A DNA stretch of 64,000 nt from Adlercreutzia equolifaciens (GTDB lineage: Bacteria; Actinomycetota; Coriobacteriia; Coriobacteriales; Eggerthellaceae), in the NCBI RefSeq assembly GCF_029076695.1, contig NZ_JARFIK010000001.1:434001-498000 (forward strand). Reading direction: 5' to 3'. Position numbers and translations under genes: made by a program. Shown piece by piece: positions 1-8,970 of the stretch (position 1 is its first letter; each line of letters begins with the position of its first letter). Below the pieces are notes generated by a model. It saw only the letters and a list, made by a program, of their open reading frames with translations, was not told the origin of the DNA and searched no databases.

Positions 1-61
<61 letters not shown>

Positions 62-71
62 TTTTTTAGCG

Positions 72-120
72 ATAAACGCTCCACCGTGAGCCGAGTTAGC
101 CGGTGGAGCGTTTATTATAT
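72..120 (+). terminator. Intrinsic terminator after tRNA-Ile
   Basis: A perfect 15-bp stem (72-86 with 101-115) closes a 14-base loop and is followed by an A/T-rich run. It sits 10 bases after the tRNA-Ile CCA end, so tRNA-Ile and tRNA-Ala probably have separate transcripts. Confidence 0.85.
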
Positions 121-186
121 TTCGGGACGGTTTGTTCCCATTTCATCAAACTATCCTGAATGCTAAAACAAGAAGAAGTCCTTCAT

Positions 187-262
187 GGGGCGTTAGCTCA
201 GCTGGGAGAGCGCGGGCTTTGCAAGCCTGAGGTCAGGGGTTCGATCCCCCTACGCTCCACCA
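187..262 (+). tRNA. tRNA-Ala (TGC)
   Basis: A full cloverleaf is present with the acceptor stem 187-193 paired to 252-258, anticodon TGC at 220-222, a TTCGATCC T-loop and an encoded CCA at 260-262. The 3' end is directly followed by a terminator and by short direct repeats that may mark an old integration site. Confidence 0.96.
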
Positions 263-272
263 TGAATTGCCA

Positions 273-310
273 GGTCAGTCGCTTATAGGGCGGCTGGCCT
301 TTTTCTTTTT
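273..310 (+). terminator. Terminator after tRNA-Ala
   Basis: A 10-bp stem with two G-T pairs (273-282 with 290-299) is followed by a T-rich run, 300-310. It lies 10 bases after the tRNA-Ala CCA end. Confidence 0.8.
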
Positions 311-318
311 CTCCAGGG

Positions 319-360
319 AAGTGTGCGGGGAGCCCGCGCAAGTGTGCGAAAAGTGTGCGG
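319..360 (+). repeat. Three direct copies of AAGTGTGCG downstream of tRNA-Ala
   Basis: The 9-base word AAGTGTGCG starts at 319, 340 and 351. Short direct repeats beside a tRNA 3' end resemble the arm-type sites of tyrosine integrases. No integrase gene is present, so an old attachment region is only a guess. Confidence 0.45.
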
Positions 361-465
361 AGTATTTTATTACCCAAAATCTTATAGATCATGATGAAAA
401 TCAACAATTTGGTGTCATCGCCTTTCGGGAATGCCTATTGACGGGCTGACTATGGACTTTTGATG

Positions 466-748
466 GCGCATTTGTTTACAATATCCTCACAGTCGTTAAA
501 CAAATAAGCGCAGGTCGCAAGCGGAAAGACGAGGAATCTGGGGGCTTGAGAACTTCGCTTAAAACAGAACAGAAGGGGGAATTGATCGTTAGTTACAAAT
601 AACGCATCGTTCGTATCCTTTTAAGACTGAAAACACGATATGCGCGAAGGAGCTTGCCCTCTCGCGCATTGACGCATTTCATGTGCTTCTTGGGAAAGCA
701 AGAAGACGCGTAAAGCGGAAAGACGAGGAACCGGGCGCACAGCGCCCA
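466..748 (+). promoter_or_regulatory. Duplicated structured RNA-like motif in the leader of the surface locus
   Basis: An identical 18-base word, AAGCGGAAAGACGAGGAA, occurs at 519-536 and 713-730. Each copy is preceded by a hairpin. The first pairs 466-478 with 497-511. The second has a 7-bp stem, 686-692 with 699-705. A further hairpin pairs 641-647 with 662-668, and a GC hairpin pairs 733-738 with 742-747 just before the gene. The layout suggests a tandem regulatory RNA, but it does not match the core sequences I recall for c-di-GMP-I or II, c-di-AMP or glycine riboswitches. The rest of 263-770 shows no gene. Confidence 0.45.
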
Positions 749-770
749 CGTAAAAGGAATGGTGGAGACT

Positions 771-3700
771 ATGAAAGAAGTAAGCCGAGACTTCGCTCAT
801 AAAACCTCACCCTGGCGCAAGGCCATCGCCGTCATAACGGCTACTGCCCTTGTTGCCTCCATGAGTAACATTCAGGCCTTTGGTGCTCCAGAGGAGGAGC
901 CGCCCGCGGTCGATCAGACCGTCACCGTGCGCTTTGATGCCGACCCGGGACTTGTTGTTCGCGTGGCGGGAAAAGACATCGCTCAGCAAGGGTATGTTTT
1001 TGAGGCAAAAACTGCCTATGATCTCCCTTTTACCGTGGAAGCGGTTGTTCAGGATAACGCGGTCTATCAAGTCGGCGCGGTGTCTTACCTGTTCAACGAG
1101 AAACAGGACACTACTCCCGAAGATGAGTCCTCTTCAATAGAGAAACCTATTGAAACGCCTGCTTTGGAAAACCCCTCCGACAGCAACGGATCTGATCCGG
1201 TTGATGAACCTGTCGCTTCTGATAACGACATATCAGTCGATGATTCGACGGTTGTCCCTGACGAGGACATCTCTGTCGGGAATCAGGAGCCAACGCAGCC
1301 AATAACAACGGACGACGAAGAGACTCTTGCGGATGAGATTACTCCCCTTGCTGCGTCTCCCGTTGTTGATTCTGATTCCGAAGCTACGTCTGATGATGCC
1401 GAGGGTGAAGACGCCAACGTTTCCAAGTCTGCTTCTCTCGAAGGCGAGGACGGCGCCTATCTTCTAACCAAGGACACCTTGGCTTCCGCCGCTGACGAGA
1501 ACAAGGAAATAGTAGTTCGCGTCACTGCTGAAGAGATTGGCAAATATCATCAAGTTTCAACCTGGGAAGAACTCAAGAGCAGCTTGAAGATAAATGAATC
1601 TTGCATTGTTGAGTTAATAGCCGATATTACTGCTCCGAAATTAGAGACGCTTGAAGTCAAGGGAGTGAAAAATATTGAACTGAACGGGCATTCCCTATCG
1701 GCGGGGGAGGCATTCAGGAATTCGACCAAGAGCCTGATACTTGTTGGACCGGGAGCTCAGCTTTCCCTTACGGATAAAAATTCTGTGGGGATCAAACCGA
1801 GAGCGAAGGAGTTCGCAAAGACAACGGGACCCGATACATGGACTAAAAACGAGGATTGGTCGTTAACTGAAAAATGGGCGCAAGAAGAACTGGCCCAAAG
1901 CGGTTCGTATGATGATGAAGCGAAGGTACTTACTTACTATGTGTCGACCTCTGACACCGATCGCTCGACAGGAACCTCTTCAGAGGAGCGAGCAACGATG
2001 GAGCTCGATATGCACGAAGCAGGTTCCATTATCGGTGAGGGTCTGTTCACGCTCATCAAGGTACGTGGCGGCAACTTCTCTATGAGTGGTGGATTGCTTG
2101 TTAACACCAACGGCTACCACGCCATCAACGCTGATGTCGTTGAGGGAACGAGTGTTAATGTGACCGTTAACGGTGGATTCATTGTCGGGAACGGGCGTTA
2201 TAAATACGAAGAGAAAGACGACGGCGACGGAGCGGGTATTCGCTTTGATGGTAAAACACGAACGAACAGCGCCTTGACCATTTCTGGCACTGCTGTGGTG
2301 GCTCAAAATATTGCCCGTGCAGGTAGTAAAAACGGTGGTGGCCTGTGGGCGAATAACTGCACCGTTACTGTCGGGGGAGAAGCTGTCATTGCCAACAACT
2401 ACGCTGGTGATCCAGAGGAGTGTATAAACGGCGGCGATGGCGGTAATGGATTCAGCGACAATAAACACTATGGCAGGTATAACGGCGGCGGTGTTTATAT
2501 CAAGGACAATACTGATCTTGTGATTCAAGGCAGCGCTGTCATTGCTGGCAATCGCGCCGCGAACGACGGCGGCGGGGTTTATGTGAAACCCTCGTCGAAG
2601 CTTACCGACTCCTCACCAAACAAGACGGGCAACTCTTTCTTTCTGAAAGAGAAAGCTAATATTTCCAACAACCGCGCCATGCGTGACATGTCTTACTGGA
2701 ATCCAAAGAACAAAACGGCCAAGCCTGACAGCAGCTGGTGGAACATCTTTGCTGGCGGTGGTGGCGGCGTATTCTCGATGGGCATAACGCGCATTGACGG
2801 TGGTCAGATAGTCAACAATTTTGCTTCCGATGCTGGTGGTGGTTTGTTGTTGCCCGGTGAAGGTGGATCGGGAGAAGCTAAACCGGATCTGTTTGTGGAA
2901 AGCACCGTCATCGCGGGCAACTACTGCGACTACTCCGAAGGCGGTGGCATCTTCTGCCATCCGGATGCGACTCTGAAAGACAAAGTGCCTGTTTCTGGAG
3001 ACAGCTATATCAAGCGGGGCTTCATTACCAACAATGCGACAGGCACGGCGTTTGATTACGGTGGAGGCGGCCTGTTCTTGGAGTCTGGTGGTTACCTGCG
3101 TGTGTATAGCCCGCTGGTAACTGCTAACACTGCCCAAGGATGGGGCGGTGGAGTGGCTGCTTGCACCAACGGAACGGTTATTACTTCCGATGCAGCCATC
3201 TTTGACAACACGGCAAAACAAAATGGTCATACCACCAACGAAAACGAATTCGGTGATGCCTGGGCTTCTGACCAGGGATATTGGTATAACCAAGAATTCG
3301 GTGGTTTGAAAACGGCTTTGCCTGAAGGCTCCTCCGATGACTTTTTCTGTGCAAAACAAAGTGCCGTGTTCAATGACATGCTAGGCGGTGGATCCTATAA
3401 TTGGTGGGGATTCATGAGCGGTCGTGCAACGACCATCTTTAAGCGCATCAAATACGGCCAAGCCGAACTCTCCTTTGCGCCTGCAGGAAGTAGCTCTCGT
3501 GCAACGCTTAAGTGTTTTAATACGGGTATGGATCCGAACACAGGGGAGACGCAAGCGTTCGCCGACCCCTCTGTTGAGAAATATGCTTGGATTTACGTTC
3601 CCCAAGAAACTGATTTAGCGCAGCTGGAGAAAGACCTTTTAGGCACGTACCTTCATCCAATAAATATGGCGAACACAGAGCTCTCCGAGGGCGGCGTCAT

Positions 3701-4712
3701 TCTTGAAATGAAAAAGTACGACGATGGCGGCGCGCCTGGATACATCAAGCTGGCATTCCGCCTTGACTTTGACGCGCCCAAGCCCGAGTATCAGGCTGAT
3801 ACGGTCCCTGGCGGTTCGCTCTACGACAAAGACGGTAATCCGACCACAGGTGCAACGTTTTACAAGACGCTGGAAGCCAAGCTGTCGTCGGGCACACCGA
3901 GCCACTACAACATTTATGAAATTGAACAATTCCCGGAAAATGGCTACGCCAGCGCAACGCGTTTCATGGCACTGAAAGCCAAGCCTACCCTGAATCAAAG
4001 GGAAGATCCGGAGGGGAAAAAGACAGGTGCCTCGGCCCGTCAAGCAGCCTTTAGTGCCGCTACGGTATTCTTTGCGGGCAACTATTCTGACAATAACGGC
4101 GGCGGCATTGGTTGCAATGGCAAGATTGTTATTGGTCGGGAACCCGGCACTGAGGGCCCCGACGACCCCACCCCTCCCGAGGAGAAGTATTTCGATCTGA
4201 CCATCAACAAATCTTGGTCGAATATCGATGACCTGAAAGAAAATCAGAACGGATCGCTAACGGCGGCTTTCAAAGTGGTCGTATATAAAAGTAAGGCCCA
4301 TTACGAAGCGAACAAAACAACTCCCGGTGCGGCCGAGCCTGTTTTCGAAACCGTATTGGCCATGACCTTCGATAAGGACTCTGAGGCAGAGCAGACGCGC
4401 CTTCTTGAGCACCTCAAAGAAGGTTGGTATGTGGTTGTGGAAGAGGTCGACACCGTCGGCGATAATTTCGAAACCGATGCGCCCCATGCCGAAGTAGGTA
4501 TGGATGCCAACATAACCATGAAGTTCAAGAACACCTACAAGGATGAGGGTGCCTACTCTACCAGCGTGGTGAACAGCTACGCAAAGGGTGCGACAGAAGT
4601 TGAAGTCACTCAAGATGCTCTCTACTTGAAGCGCACGACGAAGGTAGAGACCGACACGCCTGAAGAGCTGGAGCTTTCTACGGAAGAGACTCCTGCCGTG
4701 GCAGCTAACTAG
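771..4712 (+). CDS. Giant secreted protein with beta-helix-like GGG repeats and a Cna-B-like C-terminal domain
   Basis: This encodes 1313 residues from the ATG at 771, which has GGTGGAG three bases upstream; an in-frame ATG at 759 has a purine run touching it and is less likely. Residues 1-40 form a signal peptide ending near the AFGAP site. An acidic Ser/Glu/Asp-rich stretch follows to about residue 240. Residues 515-800 hold many GGG motifs spaced as in right-handed parallel beta-helices of polymorphic-membrane-protein type, with one more near 1110. Residues 1140-1255 resemble a Cna-B-like stalk domain, with a strand ending in KFKNTY. There is no C-terminal membrane helix or sortase motif, so anchoring is unclear. 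It is probably an adhesin or matrix protein. Its base composition is richer in A/T than that of neighbouring genes. It leads a tight gene run with the TasA-like genes. Confidence 0.8.
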   Translation: MKEVSRDFAHKTSPWRKAIAVITATALVASMSNIQAFGAPEEEPPAVDQTVTVRFDADPGLVVRVAGKDIAQQGYVFEAKTAYDLPFTVEAVVQDNAVYQVGAVSYLFNEKQDTTPEDESSSIEKPIETPALENPSDSNGSDPVDEPVASDNDISVDDSTVVPDEDISVGNQEPTQPITTDDEETLADEITPLAASPVVDSDSEATSDDAEGEDANVSKSASLEGEDGAYLLTKDTLASAADENKEIVVRVTAEEIGKYHQVSTWEELKSSLKINESCIVELIADITAPKLETLEVKGVKNIELNGHSLSAGEAFRNSTKSLILVGPGAQLSLTDKNSVGIKPRAKEFAKTTGPDTWTKNEDWSLTEKWAQEELAQSGSYDDEAKVLTYYVSTSDTDRSTGTSSEERATMELDMHEAGSIIGEGLFTLIKVRGGNFSMSGGLLVNTNGYHAINADVVEGTSVNVTVNGGFIVGNGRYKYEEKDDGDGAGIRFDGKTRTNSALTISGTAVVAQNIARAGSKNGGGLWANNCTVTVGGEAVIANNYAGDPEECINGGDGGNGFSDNKHYGRYNGGGVYIKDNTDLVIQGSAVIAGNRAANDGGGVYVKPSSKLTDSSPNKTGNSFFLKEKANISNNRAMRDMSYWNPKNKTAKPDSSWWNIFAGGGGGVFSMGITRIDGGQIVNNFASDAGGGLLLPGEGGSGEAKPDLFVESTVIAGNYCDYSEGGGIFCHPDATLKDKVPVSGDSYIKRGFITNNATGTAFDYGGGGLFLESGGYLRVYSPLVTANTAQGWGGGVAACTNGTVITSDAAIFDNTAKQNGHTTNENEFGDAWASDQGYWYNQEFGGLKTALPEGSSDDFFCAKQSAVFNDMLGGGSYNWWGFMSGRATTIFKRIKYGQAELSFAPAGSSSRATLKCFNTGMDPNTGETQAFADPSVEKYAWIYVPQETDLAQLEKDLLGTYLHPINMANTELSEGGVILEMKKYDDGGAPGYIKLAFRLDFDAPKPEYQADTVPGGSLYDKDGNPTTGATFYKTLEAKLSSGTPSHYNIYEIEQFPENGYASATRFMALKAKPTLNQREDPEGKKTGASARQAAFSAATVFFAGNYSDNNGGGIGCNGKIVIGREPGTEGPDDPTPPEEKYFDLTINKSWSNIDDLKENQNGSLTAAFKVVVYKSKAHYEANKTTPGAAEPVFETVLAMTFDKDSEAEQTRLLEHLKEGWYVVVEEVDTVGDNFETDAPHAEVGMDANITMKFKNTYKDEGAYSTSVVNSYAKGATEVEVTQDALYLKRTTKVETDTPEELELSTEETPAVAAN

Positions 4713-4729
4713 AGAAGGGGAGGAGAGAG

Positions 4730-5455
4730 ATGAACCGCAACGTTTCCCGTAAGTTTGTTGTGGCCCTGTGCCTCGCTCTGGTTGCCTGCCTGAGCGTGAT
4801 GGCCACCACGGCATTCGCGTACTATACCGACACCTCAAAGGCGAACGGCTTGATTGCCTTCTCGTGGACGCCAGACAACCCCGACGATCCCGACGATCCC
4901 GACGATCCGACCGATCCTGAGGATCCCAAGGATCCCGATAAGCCGAAGACGGAAGTCGAGGAGAAGCTGTACGGCTTGGATAAGACTATCGCCGTGAAGA
5001 ATACCGGCAAGGTCGCTGCCCTGGTACGCGTGCAGCTGATCTACCCCGATCCGAATCATATGGCCGGCGATGTGAGCATTAACGTGATAGCCGGCGAGGG
5101 CTGGGTGAAGGGCAAGGACAACTGGTACTACTATCTGAAGCCGATTGACCCCAATGCTGTCACGCCCACAATCGAGGTCAAAGTAGAGGTAGGGGACAAG
5201 GACAATATGCGTCCCTTCGATATCGTGGTCATCCAGCAGTGCGCTAAAGTCGACCGCACGGAGGACGATAAGCTTTGCGGCACCTTTGTGACGGAGGAGG
5301 GGCCAATCGTCATCGAGGAGGCCTCTCTGAACCCGACACCTTCCGAGACGACTGAGGGCGAGAGTGGTGCGGACGACAGCGAACCCGCCGAGCCCGATAC
5401 CCCGACCGAGACCACTGACTCGGGTGTCACCGCCAACGGAGAGGACGGTGAGTAG
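4730..5455 (+). CDS. TasA-like, SipW-class exported protein
   Basis: This encodes 241 residues, with a GGGGAGGAGAG ribosome site before the ATG. The N-terminus has a hydrophobic core (9-27) and then AFAYYTDTS, the sequence type recognised by SipW signal peptidases in TasA and camelysin relatives. A Pro/Asp repeat linker (residues 45-72) separates it from a beta-rich domain with conserved Trp and Tyr residues. The tail is acidic and Thr-rich, with no membrane anchor. By analogy with TasA it may be a fibre or matrix subunit; that is inference. The gene lies 17 bases after the beta-helix protein and 2 bases before the next SipW-class gene, and the SipW-like peptidase is 2.8 kb downstream. Confidence 0.75.
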   Translation: MNRNVSRKFVVALCLALVACLSVMATTAFAYYTDTSKANGLIAFSWTPDNPDDPDDPDDPTDPEDPKDPDKPKTEVEEKLYGLDKTIAVKNTGKVAALVRVQLIYPDPNHMAGDVSINVIAGEGWVKGKDNWYYYLKPIDPNAVTPTIEVKVEVGDKDNMRPFDIVVIQQCAKVDRTEDDKLCGTFVTEEGPIVIEEASLNPTPSETTEGESGADDSEPAEPDTPTETTDSGVTANGEDGE

Positions 5456-5457
5456 CC

Positions 5458-6213
5458 ATGCAGACTATCAAGAATCTCCCGCTGGCTCAGCGCATCGCCC
5501 TTATTGTCCTGACCGCTGCTCTGGTGGGGTGCCTCGCCATGATCGCGGCCACCCCGGCCCGTTCGGCTCTCACGTTCTTCAGCGATGATTACGTGGCTGA
5601 AATCCAGCAGGCCCATATCGGCGTCGTGCTCACCGAGCAGACGGGTACCGAGGCCACGCCCCGTGTGGTGGCTGGCGACAACCAGCTTATCCAGGATCCC
5701 GCGCTGCTGCTGGCCGGTGACGCTACCATCCAGCTCGACACGCCCTACGCCGAGAAGCTTTCGGTGCAGAACGCTTCCGACGACATGGACGAGTACGTTC
5801 GCCTGACCGTGCGTAAGTACTGGGCCACGGGCGAGGAGCCCGAGGAAGGTGCGGCCGATCCGCGTACGAAGACGGCCACCCTCAACCCGGCCTATATCAA
5901 GCTGACCTACGACGCCGATTCCCAGGGCGATTGGGTGTTCTCTCCCGAGGAGAGCAACGATGAGCGCCTGGTGTTCTACTATAAGCACCTGCTGAAGGCC
6001 GGCGAGGCAGCTGCTACTCCGGCGGTGACCGAGGTGGCGGTGGATTCCGCCCTGCAGAACGCCGCCGAGTCCTACGAGGATTGCTGGCTGGGCCTTTCGG
6101 CGCAGGTAGACTCCGTGCAGGTGAACAACGCCTATGACGCCGCCAAGAGTGCTTGGGGCATCGACGTGAGCCAGTTCGAGGCCCAGGGCCTTGACTGGTC
6201 TCAGGAAAATTAG
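5458..6213 (+). CDS. Second SipW-class exported protein
   Basis: This encodes 251 residues, starting two bases after the previous stop. A hydrophobic segment (12-31) is followed by ALTFFSDDY and then IGVVLTE (54-60). This spacing is typical of SipW-dependent secreted proteins, whose mature N-terminus begins near a FSD or FTD motif. The rest is a beta-rich domain of about 190 residues with no repeats and no C-terminal anchor. It is likely a partner subunit of the preceding TasA-like protein; no enzyme motif is visible. The start is supported by tight coupling to the upstream gene. Confidence 0.72.
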   Translation: MQTIKNLPLAQRIALIVLTAALVGCLAMIAATPARSALTFFSDDYVAEIQQAHIGVVLTEQTGTEATPRVVAGDNQLIQDPALLLAGDATIQLDTPYAEKLSVQNASDDMDEYVRLTVRKYWATGEEPEEGAADPRTKTATLNPAYIKLTYDADSQGDWVFSPEESNDERLVFYYKHLLKAGEAAATPAVTEVAVDSALQNAAESYEDCWLGLSAQVDSVQVNNAYDAAKSAWGIDVSQFEAQGLDWSQEN

Positions 6214-6225
6214 CGAGGTGGCCTT

Positions 6226-7068
6226 ATGAGATCCATGACAAGCGCCCCTCCCCAGCTCGCTTCGCACCGCCGCATCTTTGCGGTGCTGCTGGCGGCTGTG
6301 TGCCTTTCGCTAGCTTGTGCGCTTCCTGCCTTCGCTCAGACCATCGAGCGCCAGTGGACCGTGGAGTTCACCGGCACCGAGATGAAGGACGACGGCTCGG
6401 CGGACATTGCCCAAGCCATTAGCGGTATGCAGCCGGGTGATTCCGCGCAGTTCGACATCGACCTGTTCGAGAGCTACGACGGTTCGGCGGACTGGTACAT
6501 GCGCAACGAAGTGTTGAAGTCCATGGAGGAGTCCTTCACCGACGCCAACTCCAACAGCGGCGGCGCCTACAGCTACCGCCTGGTGTACACCAACCCTCAG
6601 GGTGAGGAGAAGGTCATCCTGGAGAACGAGACCGTGTCGGGCGATGCGGGCACGGGCACGACCCAGGGTCTGTTTGACGCCACCACGGCCACGGGTGATT
6701 GGTTCTATCTGGACACCCTGCCTTCCCAGGCCCATGCCAAGGTAGTGCTGTCAGTGGCCATCGATGGCGAGACCCACGGCAACCCCTACTTCGACACCAA
6801 CGCGAAGGTGCAGTTGTCCTTCGCGGCCGAGCCGGCCAAGGACAACCCGGAGGAGCCCACTGCGCCGGTGGAGCCGGAGACGCCGCGCGAGGAAACCCCC
6901 TCTACACCGACGACGGACAAGAACGAGAATGATCTTTCCCAGACGGGAGATGCTTTGCAGCTTGGCGGCCTTATCGCGGTGGCGGTAGTGGCTGCGGCGG
7001 TGATCGTCGCCGTGGTGGTACGCAATCGCCGCGCCAACAAGCAGGAAAAGGAGGGCGAGGCCCGATGA
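6226..7068 (+). CDS. Cell-surface protein with LPXTG-like LSQTGD anchor
   Basis: This encodes 280 residues with GAGGTGG before the ATG. A signal peptide (about 1-38, ending AFAQ) precedes a beta-rich extracellular domain up to about residue 205. A Pro/Glu/Thr spacer follows, then LSQTGD (236-241), a hydrophobic helix and an RNRRANK tail. That order is the sortase sorting-signal layout, with LSQTG in place of LPxTG. No sortase gene lies in the window, so the sortase must be elsewhere or the helix alone retains the protein. It may tether the fibre made by the two SipW-class proteins. Its stop overlaps the next start (ATGA). Confidence 0.75.
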   Translation: MRSMTSAPPQLASHRRIFAVLLAAVCLSLACALPAFAQTIERQWTVEFTGTEMKDDGSADIAQAISGMQPGDSAQFDIDLFESYDGSADWYMRNEVLKSMEESFTDANSNSGGAYSYRLVYTNPQGEEKVILENETVSGDAGTGTTQGLFDATTATGDWFYLDTLPSQAHAKVVLSVAIDGETHGNPYFDTNAKVQLSFAAEPAKDNPEEPTAPVEPETPREETPSTPTTDKNENDLSQTGDALQLGGLIAVAVVAAAVIVAVVVRNRRANKQEKEGEAR

Positions 7069-8156
7069 GTCTCTTCAAGATGAAAGCAACTAAGGCCCTC
7101 GGCCTGGTTTGTGCGGCGGCGCTTTCCTTGTCGCTGGTAGCGGCCCCGGCTTTCGCTGAGCCGACCGACGATGCCGCGTCGGAGCAGACGCCCGCGGCGG
7201 AGAAGGTGTCCTACGCGGGCACCACCTATACCGTGAAGGTGTACGGCGGCAATCAGGGCACCATTAACGGCCAGGACAGCGTCGTGATTGACGATGTGGC
7301 TCCGGGCGAGACCGTGGACTTCTCGTCGCTGGCAATCGAAGTGCCCGAGGATAGCAAGTACTACGCCAAGGGCATCCGCCTGGCGGCTTTGGACAACGTG
7401 CGCTCCGACAACATTCGCGGCGAGGAAGTGACCTCGACGGTGTACTACGCCAACGTGAGCACCGATGGCTCGCTGGTGGCGGCTGCTCCGGCGGTTATTA
7501 CCGAGGACACCGACTTTGTGGTGGCCTACGGCATCCAGGCCAATCGCGTGGCCTACACCGTTACTTATTCGGACGCTGACGGCAACGAGATTGCTCCGTC
7601 CCAGCAGTTCTTCGGCGATATTGGCGATGTACCGGCCACGGCGGCGGCCTATATCGAGGGCTATGTGCCGCGGGCCGATGTGCTGACCAAGACGCTGACG
7701 GCCAACGAGGCCGAGAACGTGTTCCCGTTCGTGTACGACCGCCTGGCCGAGGGCTACACCACCGTGCCGAACCCCGATGGCACCGTGACTATCATCGCTC
7801 CCGACGGCTCGACCGTGCCGGATGCGTACCGCACCACGGTTACTGCTACCACCCCCACGGCCACCACCGTGGATGCCGCTGAAGCCGATGCAGAAGGTGA
7901 TGAGGGCGTCACGCCGCTGGTCACCGATGCGGGTACCGAAGTGATCAGCGATGAAGGCGCTCCGCTGGCGGCGCCGACGGAGGAGAACCTGGACGATAAC
8001 GAGACGCCCATGGCCGCTGGGGCCACCCCGGGTGCCGAGCAGCCTGCCAATACCGCCTGGATTCCCTGGGCCGTGGCCGCTGCTGCTATCGCGCTGCTCA
8101 TCGTGTTCATTCTGCTGCGCGGCCGCAAGAAGCAGAACGAGGCAACGGAAGTCTAG
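7065..8156 (+). CDS. Membrane-anchored surface protein with MucBP-like region
   Basis: This encodes 363 residues, translationally coupled to the upstream gene by a 4-base overlap. A signal peptide covers about 1-31. The mature part has two beta-rich units; one, around residues 165-225, resembles a MucBP-type repeat (YTVTYSDADGNEI). A Thr/Ala/Glu-rich spacer leads to a C-terminal transmembrane helix at about 332-352 and a basic RGRKK tail. I see no sortase motif, so the helix is the likely anchor. It ends the five-gene surface run before the hairpin at 8204. Confidence 0.7.
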   Translation: MSLFKMKATKALGLVCAAALSLSLVAAPAFAEPTDDAASEQTPAAEKVSYAGTTYTVKVYGGNQGTINGQDSVVIDDVAPGETVDFSSLAIEVPEDSKYYAKGIRLAALDNVRSDNIRGEEVTSTVYYANVSTDGSLVAAAPAVITEDTDFVVAYGIQANRVAYTVTYSDADGNEIAPSQQFFGDIGDVPATAAAYIEGYVPRADVLTKTLTANEAENVFPFVYDRLAEGYTTVPNPDGTVTIIAPDGSTVPDAYRTTVTATTPTATTVDAAEADAEGDEGVTPLVTDAGTEVISDEGAPLAAPTEENLDDNETPMAAGATPGAEQPANTAWIPWAVAAAAIALLIVFILLRGRKKQNEATEV

Positions 8157-8203
8157 GACCTGCGGTGGCTCTGGGGCCGCATCCCATTTTCATTTGTCGT
8201 TGC

Positions 8204-8234
8204 GAAGCACCCGTTTCTGACGGGTGCTTCTTGT
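8204..8234 (+). terminator. Hairpin between the surface run and sipW-like gene
   Basis: A perfect 10-bp stem (8204-8213 with 8221-8230) has a 7-base loop and only a short TT run after it. It may terminate partially and set a lower level for the peptidase gene that starts 18 bases later. Confidence 0.7.
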
Positions 8235-8251
8235 GATAAGGTGCCTTTTAC

Positions 8252-8839
8252 GTGGCCGATCAATCCCTCGACATATCCTCCGAGCCTAATGCTGCCGATA
8301 GCTTTTCCGAGAAAGTCCATCGGCGGGTTGCCCGCTTGCGCGTGCTGGCACGGGTATGCTCGGTGTTGGGCGGCTGCCTGCTGGCCGGCGCGCTGGTGGC
8401 GTGCCTGGCGGTGTCGGTGGTGCCGCGCGTGATGGGGCTCCAAACCTACGCCATTATTTCATGCAGCATGGAGCCGGCCTATCCCACGGGAAGCGTCGTG
8501 TACGCGGCGTCCGTGGACCCGTCGTCTCTGGCGGAGGGCGATGTTGCGGCGTTCTGGCGCGGCGAAGATGTCATTGTGCATCGAGTCCAGGAAAATCACG
8601 GCGATGAGGGGGAGCTGGTCACCAAGGGCGACGCCAACGCCGAGAACGACGTGCGCCCCGTGCCCTACGCCAATGTGCTGGGTCGAGTGGAGCTGGGGGT
8701 GCCCGTTATCGGGTACGTACTTATGGCGTTGCGCTCCCTGCCAGGCATGTTGGCCGTGGGATGGTATTTGCTCATGGCCGTGGCGCTTTGCGTCGCAGGT
8801 TCGGTTTTGGGGAATATGGCGCGCCGCCGTGAAGGGTAA
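8252..8839 (+). CDS. sipW: SipW-type signal peptidase I
   Basis: This encodes 195 residues from a GTG start, preceded by AAGG at about 10 bases. It has an N-terminal membrane helix (about 40-60), the catalytic serine in SMEP (Ser72), and HRV with His110 where bacterial type I peptidases have Lys. The KGDAN box and a C-terminal membrane helix follow. The Ser-His pair is the mark of the SipW or ER-type branch, which cleaves TasA-like substrates. Two such substrates (4730 and 5458) lie just upstream, so this is almost certainly their processing enzyme. The gene symbol is by analogy with Bacillus. Confidence 0.88.
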   Translation: MADQSLDISSEPNAADSFSEKVHRRVARLRVLARVCSVLGGCLLAGALVACLAVSVVPRVMGLQTYAIISCSMEPAYPTGSVVYAASVDPSSLAEGDVAAFWRGEDVIVHRVQENHGDEGELVTKGDANAENDVRPVPYANVLGRVELGVPVIGYVLMALRSLPGMLAVGWYLLMAVALCVAGSVLGNMARRREG

Positions 8840-8970
8840 ATTCGCTTTTATACGAACAACGCGAAATTCGTAGCGAACGCTTCCTTATTGACGCTTAAAG
8901 TTACAGGAAGTTAACATCAATGCTCTGATCAGCCCTTTTGTCATAATTTAGTAAATAAGTCATTGATTGT

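Noticed and set aside
198-407. Minus-strand frame whose product ends RGIEPLTSGLQSPRSPS
   Set aside because: This peptide is the usual antisense translation of a tRNA gene (here tRNA-Ala), not a protein.
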